From contig NC_080548.1 of the NCBI RefSeq assembly GCF_028640845.1, forward strand, positions 10,038,314-10,102,313: a stretch of DNA of 64,000 nt, in the 5' to 3' direction. Both the position numbers and the translations under genes were made by a program. This document shows positions 56,271 through 64,000 of the stretch, piece by piece (position 1 is the first letter of the stretch; each line of letters begins with the position of its first letter). The notes under the pieces are model-generated. The model made no database searches, was not told the origin of the DNA, and saw only the letters and a list, made by a program, of their open reading frames with translations. Source of the stretch: Ahaetulla prasina (lineage: Eukaryota > Chordata > Lepidosauria > Squamata > Colubridae).

Positions 56271-57487
56271 GTAAGAAGTTAGGAAAGGTACCAATATTTC
56301 CTGGTTACTATGGGGGAAATGCTTAAGAAACGATGAACATTCAACTGAGCTGTGGTCAGTTGAATACAAAAAGCATACTCTCTTAACCAAGAGCAAGAAG
56401 CCATAGGAAATCTGAGTGAGGTTTCCTAATACCAGTAGCAAACCTGTTATATTATGGGGGAAGGCAAAGTGTGTAGGGGTAGAGGATAATGGTGTAGCTG
56501 TTCAGGGAAATCATAGAAAGAGAGTAGCAGAAGAAGTCAGTTGAGAAGATGTTTGCTTGTCCCTGAACTCAGATTAGGAGCCAATTAATTTTCCTGACCT
56601 AAGTGAGACATCAGTGATACCTGAAGGAGTTGGGCAGGGCAGAAAAAAAGCTAGCCTTCAGGACCATGGATAGCTCCAGACAGCCAACATGTCCCAATGA
56701 TCTGCAGGAATTGTATCCTTCCTGAGCCAGTCTTCCTCTTCCTTGACTCCACTGCTTCCTGAAGAACTAAAAATCAGATCAAATCAAAACTTTATTATGG
56801 TAATCGATGAGAAACATCAGAGCAATTTAATAACGGTCAATAAAGGAGAATATTTGTAGCTCAGAGTTGAAATGAGGGGTCTTTGATGCTCTCTGAGCTT
56901 GGTTGTTTTCTTGCAGATATTTCCTTACCCAAACTAGGTAACATTATCTGTACTAAGCACTAATGATGTTATTTACTTTGGGTAATGAAATATCTGCAAG
57001 AAAACAACCAAGCTCAGAGAGCACCAAGGACCCCTTAATGACAGACAGTCTGAAGTCTACCTATCTGGTCATTGATTCTCTCCTTCTGTGCTGTCCTGGA
57101 GCTAACATGGTACGATGTCAAGGGCCCCAAATTCTCCAGATCTGCTCTCTTTGGCAACCCAACTTCCTTCCTTATCAGCAAAGTGTTGAGGTCAAGTCTA
57201 GAATCACATTCTGTATAGCTGATTATTTTGTCCTTGTGATTCATACAATTCTAATTCCTTCGTGCCAATTCCTGGTACTTGCTGGAGGTTATAGCCACAA
57301 GAGTTCATTTCATCAAATATATATTGCCAGTTTGAAATACCCCTGCAAGGATATACCTATTTTATAGGAGCAGAGAACTTGGCCATGTTTAACCAGCCAG
57401 TCCACTCAGCCTCCTTTCCATGTCTTCTGCTCCTCTCCTGCTTTGGGGGTTTGTTCAGAAACCTTTCTTCCCCATGTCTCTCATTAG
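56271..57487 (+). other. DLGAP3: DLGAP3 intron 2 (1,217 bp)
   Basis: GT...AG intron, interrupted codon phase 2. Apart from the imperfect palindrome at 56885-57035 I recognise no repeat or gene in it. Confidence 0.85.
56885..57035. repeat. Imperfect palindrome, arms about 65-70 nt
   Basis: ggtctttgatgctctctgagcttgg... is repeated in inverted form ending ...ccaagctcagagagcaccaaggacc. A half copy of the same sequence at 44010-44110 shows it is an interspersed repeat. Confidence 0.85.
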
Positions 57488-57602
57488 GTTTGCAAGTAGA
57501 CACTATTCTGACTCATATATCTGTAACTGTCCCAGCTGCTGCACACCACCCCGAATCCGGCCACGGGGACAAGGGTATGGACGTTCCTTCACCACTGGGC
57601 AG
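57488..57602 (+). CDS. DLGAP3: DLGAP3 third coding exon, residues 410-448, Cys-containing linker
   Basis: The acceptor cattag ends at 57487; the first base completes codon 410 (AA+G, Lys) and 38 codons follow, ending TTGQ before GTGAGG at 57603. The exon encodes a Tyr/Ser-rich start and a cluster of cysteines (422, 424, 427, 428) followed by PPRIRPRGQGYGRSFTTGQ. The PPRI..PR..GY.RS.TTGQ frame is shared with mammalian DLGAP3. The stretch before it (KFASRHYSDSYICN) is longer than the human DLGAP3 form I remember, and may reflect an alternative 3' splice site kept in this lineage or lost in the main human isoform. Both splice phases fit the neighbouring exons, so the exon call is firm. Confidence 0.87.
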
Positions 57603-57984
57603 GTGAGGTGGTTTTTCTCTTCTGTTCTTGGATGGTAGAAAGGTGACCAAGTAGAAGTGATGGACAGTCATGAGAAGTAACACCGATGACAATTTAGCTG
57701 AGTGGAAATTGTGTCACATAACTTATGGTATCATAACTGGATGACTGGGATACGGAATATTGAGAGTCTGTCATTGTTTTTCTCCCTGATTGTAGTGGGA
57801 TGATTAAATAAAAAATCAATTTAGGGCAAGGAGGCATTTGTTTGCATTTCATTGTCCCTATTGTGATACTTGCAAGTACAGCTTTTTTTTCTCCAGTGAT
57901 GTTTCATCAAGAAATGCTCCACCAAGCAAGAAGAGAATTCTAGATCATCCTTCTTTGTGGAGCAAAAGCTTTGTGGAACAAAAG

Positions 57985-58220
57985 CTAGCAATAGCAATAG
58001 CCCTTAGACTTGTATACCACTCCATAGTGGTTTACAGCCCTCTCTAAGTGGTTTACAGAGTCACCATATTGCCTCCAAGAATCTGGGTCCCCATTTTGCT
58101 GACCTCAGAAGGATGGAAGGCTGAGTCAACCTTGAGCTGGTCAGGATCGAACTCCTGGCAGTGGGCAGAGTCAGCCTGCAATGCTGCATTCTAACCATTT
58201 CTCCACCACAGCTCTTAGCT
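57985..58220 (-). repeat. tRNA-derived SINE (Sauria-SINE type), antisense
   Basis: gcaatagcaatagcccttagacttgtataccac... to ctaaccatttctccaccacagctc. Confidence 0.88.
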
Positions 58221-59824
58221 ATGACAAACGAATGCTGGATCTTTGGACTGATAGCTAACTGAAAAATGGCAATGCTGTCATGCAAATGAGGAATTATATC
58301 ATTCACAAATATCTGCAATGCAATCCTGTTGAGCCAGGATTGCCAGTGGAAATGACTAAATTTGATTGGATACCAAACATGTCAGTCTAGCTGCTTTGGC
58401 TTAAGAAACCTTGGCTGCTATGCTTTGGTCTGATGCATGCATGCTCACCTTAACAGCATCCGTAAATTATTCATCCCTCTCTATGTTTTGGCATCTGCAT
58501 GCTTTGCCATTCAGTCATATACACTAACCCATTTCTGCAATGTAATCCTGGAATGGCTTATAGTGTCTGGAGCCAAACATTCACACTTTGCATTCCTGAG
58601 ATTTCATTTGCAATGCATCCTGGAAAGAGGAAAGAAAAATGATAAGTAACAAATCACGCTGTGTTTTTTATTTATCGTGATTGGGGAAAAGAGAGTGAGG
58701 GCACTGATATTTATTTATTGCATACAGCGCATTAGATTTGCAAACATAAACAGGCCACCCTGGTCATGAATAACAGATATTTGTGTCAGTGTTGCTGGGA
58801 TTTGAAAAGTTTAAAGGGAAAACAACACTCTTGAGATAGGTCTAATTAACTTATGGGATTCACTAGGACAGGATGCAGCGATGGTCCCGTGGAATTTCAA
58901 GGAAAGTATTAGTTACAATAACTGAAATTGTGGGTTAGGGCATTTAAAAATTGGGGAGAATTTTTTCAATGAGTTTTACATTTTCAAACCAATGCACAAA
59001 TCAAAATTGTTCTTCAGACCTTGTACTTTTAGACACACACAACCGTATATTATATGATAGCATAATATTAGGACAGAAGCAAGAATTGCAAACAAAAATT
59101 GTGCAAGATTAATTATGTGCAAAATTCATTACCATATATTATGGATTTTTTTAAAAAAAAATCTTGAACTACTGTGGGACTAGACAAGCCAAATACACCC
59201 AAAGAAAAATGAGAAACAGAATCAAAACTGACAGATTTGCCCAAATGAGAAATAGAAAGCAACTGAGAGCAACTGAAATTGACAGATTCTCCCATCCCCA
59301 ACAACGGCTAAGTGAATCATACATAAATCTGCAGATTTCAAAACTCTTGAAATAGGTGCTTTTCTGAACAATTGAAAGAAACAGAACTTTTCACAACCCA
59401 AAACAAGCATTTATCCTGTTTGGAAGAAGTCTTCAATTCATCACTCTTACTGCCCATTAACCATTCACATAGGTATGAGTGGAATTTAAAGATGCTTGGG
59501 GTGAATCAAAGCAGAAATTATCTTTGCAATTTCCAGCAATTGCAACTAAGCAGTATACCAGAATCAACCAGCCTTTATAAAATAAGACTGATTTGCTTTT
59601 AACTTGGAACTCTGTGATTTTGTCTGAATAATCAATTCAAGCTGTAGCTCTTAGCTAATTAATTTAAGGCTTCGACCAATGCAAAGTTTCCAATCTAATT
59701 TACACATATATTTAACTTTATTTGTTCCACTGCTAAATCCTAGGATTGAACACAGTTCACTCGGGACAAGTTTTCCTTGAACACTGCCTGGCATTTTGGG
59801 AGTTTGCAGTGTCTCACTTTACAA

Positions 59825-60290
59825 ATAGTCCTCCACTTATGATCAGAATTGACCAGAATTATGATTGTAAGTCATGCCAGTTGTTAAACAGATCATCAGG
59901 TGACTGATCCCGATTTTACAACCTTTTTTGAAGCAGTCATTAAGTGAACTCAGTAGTTTTAAAACAAATGCAGCGATCATAAAGCAAATGCAGTGGTCAT
60001 AAAACAAACATCATGAACGTGCTGGTCTTTAAGTGAACCTATTGTCCACAATGGGCATTTTTTTTGCCAGAAATTAAAAGTAAACGCCAGTTTCTAGCAA
60101 AAAAAAAACTTTGCAAATTGTAGTCACCTGACTGCAGGATGCTGCAAACATCTGAAATGCAGATTGGTTGCTGAGCTCCCAAAATGCAATCACATGACCC
60201 CAGGGGAGGGGCCAGCTGTCAGAACCTCTAATTCAATTCACAACTTTGAATGGTCTCTAAGTGATCAACAGTCAGTTGAGAGCTGCCTGT
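59825..60290. repeat. MITE, 'gttgtaagtcgagg' family, worn
   Basis: agtcctccacttatgatcagaattg...agtgaactcagtag...aaatgcaatcacatgacccc...gatcaacagtcagttgagagctgcctgtgc. Confidence 0.7.
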
Positions 60291-60607
60291 GCAATCTCAC
60301 TCAACGGTGCATTTAAACACAGTTTGTTGAAGAAGCCTCAATTTTGATTTAGGCATGGTCTGTGGAACAAGTAGTGAGGTTCAGGTAATACATTAAGATG
60401 ATAGCCAACAAACTACCAGAGTTTGATTTCAAGTGGTGTAAGAAACCAGCAATACGCCTTAGTTGTAATGGTGAATGTGAAGGAGAAGTGACACCCATCA
60501 GAAAGTTGATACCAGGTAGATACACTCCTTTGAAGGTACACTTAGTAGGACAACTTATTATCGAATGTGTGAATTCCCTCCTCTTCACCGTTCTATTGTC
60601 TTCCCAG

Positions 60608-60851
60608 ATCAATGATGAGTTGAACCATCAGTTTGAGGCTGTGTGTGAGTCTGTTTTCGGAGAGGTGGAGTCCCAGGCTGTGGAAGCTTTGGATCTGCCC
60701 GGTTGCTTCCGCATGCGCAGCCATAGTTATCTGCGGGCCATTCAAGCTGGCTGCTCCCAGGACGATGACTGCCTCTCTCTCTTCACCATGGCAACAACCA
60801 CTCACCAGCCTGGCCAACCTCTCACCAGCAGCATCCTCAAGCCAAGCACCT
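60608..60851 (+). CDS. DLGAP3: DLGAP3 fourth coding exon, residues 449-530
   Basis: The acceptor gtcttcccag ends at 60607 and the donor GTAAGT starts at 60852. The exon starts in phase 0 and ends one base into codon 530. It encodes INDELNHQFEAVCESVFGEVESQAVEALDLPGCF, then RMRSHSYLRAIQAGCSQDDD at 483-502. The RSHSYLRAIQAG block is the most conserved of the SAPAP guanylate-kinase-binding repeats and is nearly unchanged across the family. The open frame upstream of 60608 (from 60398) is intronic read-through and is not part of the protein. Confidence 0.94.
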
Positions 60852-62154
60852 GTAAGTACCAAGAAGAACCTGTAGGTATGGGATGAACAACCTCTAGGTA
60901 GGTGAGATTAACAGAAGATCTTTTGGTAATAAGCTGTAATGTGATAGAAAGGAATTTAGAGCTGACCTTGAGGAAGCTTTGAGAATGCTGTTCTGTGGAA
61001 TGATGTTGAGCTCACCATAGTTTTAGGCAGGAAGTTATACCTGAAGCAACTTACAGGCTAACAAACCAACTTACTTCTCACTCTCCATTTCAGGAATGAA
61101 GAATTCTATTTGTTGTACCTAAACTTGACTTACTTGTTTTTGTTATGAATCAATTCATGTTAGCTTGTATTTGTGCGGGAAAGAATAAAGACAAAAACTG
61201 ATCAAGTTTTTTGTCCTTGGCCAACCTTATCAATAAACTGGGTCTATAAATGTAGTGGACATCAGGAATAACCTTGAAGAACAAGAGGAAGATCCACAAC
61301 CAAAACAACAGTCAGATAAAAGTCATCTGAGTCCTAGGGAGAAATGTAATTAGAGAAAGCATCTCATACGTGACCTTCCCTCATTCTCATGAAGATAAAG
61401 AAGGAAAGAGAAAGCACACTGAGATTTGCAAGATTCTGTTATTATAAACTTACAATACAAATAATATTTACTTGAGGGTCTTTGGCTTCCAGGTCTGGTC
61501 TACCTGAGAGAATTGACGTCAAATTCCTCCTTCCCTCTCTTAATCTTCATGAGAATTAGGGAAGGTCAGATCTGAAAGTTTTCTCAAATTACATTTTGGC
61601 CTTGGACTCAGATTTTTTTTTATCTGACCATTGTATAACAAATGGTCAGAGCTGGAAGGGATCTTGGAGATATTCTAGTCCAATCCTCCACTCAAACGGG
61701 AAACCCTATACTATTTCAGGCAAATGGTTGTCCAATCTCTTCTTAAAAGCCTCCAGTGTAGGAGCGCCCACAACTTCTGGAGGCAAGTCGTTCCAGTGAT
61801 TAATTGTTCTAACTATCAGGAAATCTCTCCGTAGTTCTAGGTTGCTTCTCTCCTTGGCTAATTTCTATCCATTGTTTTTTGCCCTCCAAAGATACTTTGA
61901 AAAATAGGTTGACGCCCCTCTTCTTTGTGGCAGCCCCTTAGACATTGTTTTGGTTGCAATTCTTCCTGCTGTTCCTCAGAGCTATTCCTTCTTCCCATTT
62001 CAATAAATTAATACCAAACCAGGCAGTCTTGGGACAAGGAGGTTGTGATGCCCTGGATGTAGCCTAGTAGATGCTAATTAAAGTGTAGCATCTTTTTTAA
62101 TTGTTCCATTTTGCTTTCCTTTCTCTTTCCTACCTACTCCCAACCTCCATATAG
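60852..62154 (+). other. DLGAP3: DLGAP3 intron 4 (1,303 bp)
   Basis: GT...AG intron in phase 1. It carries an antisense CR1 end at 61640-61945; the rest (60852-61635) shows nothing recognisable. Confidence 0.85.
61640..61945 (-). repeat. CR1 3' end, antisense
   Basis: tcagagctggaagggatcttggagatattctagtccaatcc... to gcccctcttctttgtggcagcccctt. Confidence 0.88.
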
Positions 62155-62495
62155 CTTTTAGTTACCGGAAAGCTCCACCAGCCCTCCCTTCAGGAATCAA
62201 AGCCAAGCCCCTCATTGCTGTTACAGCCCAAAGCAGCACCGAATCTACCCATGACAGTTTTCTGCCCAGAGAGGTCAACCGAAGTTCATCCTGGGCCAAA
62301 GAGGCCACCAAGCACTGCAACTCTTCTGAGAGTTTAGAAAGCACCAAGATCACTGCCATGTCTCTGGATTTGCCTTCGGTCCAACCCCGGACTTCCCCCA
62401 AACCTTCCACCCTTATCATCAGGACGATTCCAGGGAGGGAAGAGCTAAGAAGTTTGGCTCGCCAGAGGAAATGGCGTCCATCTATCGGTGTTCAG
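62155..62495 (+). CDS. DLGAP3: DLGAP3 fifth coding exon, residues 530-643; last exon in the window
   Basis: The acceptor acctccatatag ends at 62154; two bases complete Ser530 and 113 codons follow to CAG before GTAGGT at 62496. It reads SFSYRKAPPALPSG, ITAQSSTES-like AVTAQSSTESTHDSF at 551-565, then TSPKPSTLIIRTIPGREELRSLARQRKWRPSIGVQ up to 643. The last block matches mammalian DLGAP3 closely. The exon stops inside the SIGVQV sequence, a known class of dynein light chain (DYNLL) binding motif in the GKAP family, so that motif is split by the exon junction. No further coding exon is visible before 64000; the rest of the protein, including the C-terminal GKAP homology region, must be downstream. 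Confidence 0.92.
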
Positions 62496-62689
62496 GTAGG
62501 TTTGGGATGGCCTCAATGCTGGAGGTTAGCTGTATCTTGGCTGGGGCCAGTTCAACAAGCACTGCTTGTGACCAGCCTCTTACTTTACTTCTGTCATAAT
62601 CATTGACCATCAGAAATGCAGTATCTTCTTTACTCCCCTCTAATTGGTATTATTATGAGAATGATTATTATCATTTTGTTGCTTTGAAA

Positions 62690-62960
62690 GTACACTGGAG
62701 CTTCTGCAGCAGAGACAAATTCATTGTGTCTCTAAACACACTTGGCCAAATAAAGTATTCTATTCCATTCTGTTCTGTTTTACTCTATTCTACATTCTAC
62801 ATTCTACATTTTGTTCAGTTCTGTTCTACTCTACTCTACTCTACTCTACTCTACTCTACTCTACTCTACTCTACTCTACTCTACTCCACTCCACTCCACT
62901 CCATTCCACTCCACTCCACTCTACATTCTCTTCTCTTCTATTTTATTCTATGCAAATCAT
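62690..62960 (+). repeat. CR1 (snake L3-type) tail with pentanucleotide arrays
   Basis: ttcattgtgtctctaaacacacttggccaaataaagtattcta runs directly into (TTCTA), (CTCTA)n and (CTCCA)n blocks, a microsatellite grown from the element's tail. A second (TTCTA)n array follows at 63000-63070. Confidence 0.88.
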
Positions 62961-63070
62961 GGGTCTTCTAGAGACTAAATACTTTGATGAGACATCTCTA
63001 TATCTATTCTATTCTATTCTGTTCTGTTCTATTTCTATTCTATTCTATTCTAATCTATTCTATTCTACTA

Positions 63071-64000
63071 AAGTCTTTGGTGGTTTTTGAAGTACTCTTT
63101 ATGAAGCTTTAGCTTCCTCAGTCACATTTGCAAGGCAAACAGCCAAAAAAAAAAGTGGGGGGGAAATGTTGAGTGAATCTTGAGTAAATTGAATTTTCTT
63201 TAGAAGATCCATGAAATTTGGACTACAGAGGGTTTTTCCATCCATCTCACATCCTCATAAAAATGAAATTGCCTTCAAGCTTAAAGGTGCAATGCCATGG
63301 TTGCGAGAATCTGATTTCTACCAGCAAAATAGCCCATGTGGTGATCTGCAAAGAAAGCAACGAGATATTACAAAGTCATCAAAGAGTGTTTCTGGTCTCT
63401 AGCTTCATTTCTGTGTCTTCACAGCACAAACCATCCATTGTTGAAGTGAGATGAAGCCTGCCTACACTACTTTTATTCTGGGATAATGAAAACTGTATGG
63501 CTCAGGAAGAAGCTATAAATCACTAACGTGGAAATGATATGAGTTTTCTAGAAGACATCTTGGCTATGTTTATATTACACATTTAATCAAGTCCATTGTT
63601 CTTTCCTTTGTTTCTCAAACGTTACCCCCTCTGAGGCAATCATGCTTGCCAAACTGTAGGGATACAAGAGTTCACATTGTACAGGTGCCTGGAAAAGAGA
63701 ATACGTTTTCTTCATTCCAACTCCTGAACACTAGTTCAGTTCAGTTCTCCAACCAGGCAGGGCATTCTCCAAGAAGACTCCCAAAAGTTGCAAATCTAAA
63801 GATCTAAAGAAAAAAAGGGGAAAAAACCTCAAAGGGAAATATTTGTAGCTGACTGAATAAACATTTGCATTGTTTGCTGACATTTTTCCTCTGAGGAAAT
63901 CAGGCTGCCAACTGGACCTCATAGTCTGGTTTTGCTGATAAGCTGATGCTTCAAAGAATCTGTAGGTTACGCTAAGCAGCACTTTGATTTTGAAGGCAAA
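63071..64000. other. Intronic sequence with nothing recognisable
   Basis: No repeat, exon or RNA gene seen; short open frames here have no family features. Confidence 0.45.

Larger units (their letters stand above)
57603..60607 (+). other. DLGAP3: DLGAP3 intron 3 (3,005 bp)
   Basis: GT...AG intron in phase 0. It holds an antisense SINE (57985-58220) and a worn MITE (59825-60290). Positions 58225-59820 are AT-rich sequence with no recognisable repeat, ORF or RNA gene. Confidence 0.85.
62496..64000 (+). other. DLGAP3: Start of DLGAP3 intron 5, open at the window edge
   Basis: Begins GTAGGT after exon 5. It contains a CR1 tail with pentanucleotide arrays (62690-63070). I searched 63071-64000 for the expected continuation after SIGVQ (V-E-T-I-S-D-S-D-like) and did not find it. 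Confidence 0.75.

Noticed and set aside
60398..60607. Upstream extension of the open frame at DLGAP3 exon 4
   Set aside because: The acceptor at 60607 fits the phase of exon 3 and the homologous protein begins at ATC 60608; the upstream part is intronic read-through.
63218..63454. Next DLGAP3 exon near the right edge
   Set aside because: No frame gives the expected continuation after SIGVQ, and no acceptor with the right phase leads into it.

Overview
The window is vertebrate nuclear DNA, most likely from a snake. The evidence is the repeat population: CR1 tails that run into (AATAG)n-type pentanucleotide arrays, a nearly open Bov-B LINE, tRNA-derived squamate SINEs, a SPIN-like hAT element, several other hAT miniature elements with 8-bp target duplications, squamate-type L1 and L2 fragments, and a 760-bp GATA/GACA array of the Bkm kind first described in snakes. 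The call to snake is an inference from these families; no species can be named.

The only protein-coding gene I can support is the 5' coding part of DLGAP3 (SAPAP3), a postsynaptic scaffold protein, on the + strand. Five coding exons lie at 42450-43472, 56065-56270, 57488-57602, 60608-60851 and 62155-62495. The splice phases fit exactly: 1023+206+115+244+341 nt give 643 codons with no frame break. Every intron seen begins GT and ends AG. The open frame leaves the window after residue 643, so the remaining exons, including the C-terminal GKAP homology region, must lie beyond position 64000. The start codon at 42450 follows a short 5' UTR with a seven-codon upstream ORF.

Positions 1-42378 hold no recognisable gene. 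They are either intergenic or a 5' intron of DLGAP3 if a non-coding first exon lies further upstream. This half is a mosaic of nested transposons: hAT elements inside hAT elements (1612-2176), CR1 and L1 inside an older CR1 (7985-10066), L2 inside L1 (27319-29152), L1 and hAT inside CR1 (29565-30515), CR1 inside L1 (36335-37557), hAT inside SINE (32485-32925, 39513-40172) and Bov-B inside hAT (40327-41694). Many insertions keep perfect target-site duplications, so the order of events can be read directly. Three blocks (about 6330-6545, 19530-19700, 31800-32240) are free of recognisable repeats and look like candidates for conserved non-coding sequence.

Positions 43473-64000 are DLGAP3 introns. 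Intron 1 (12.6 kb) carries most of the repeats there, a solo LTR, and a large unclassified inverted repeat (arms of about 224 nt, 46639-46862 and 47074-47296). The later introns are shorter and cleaner.
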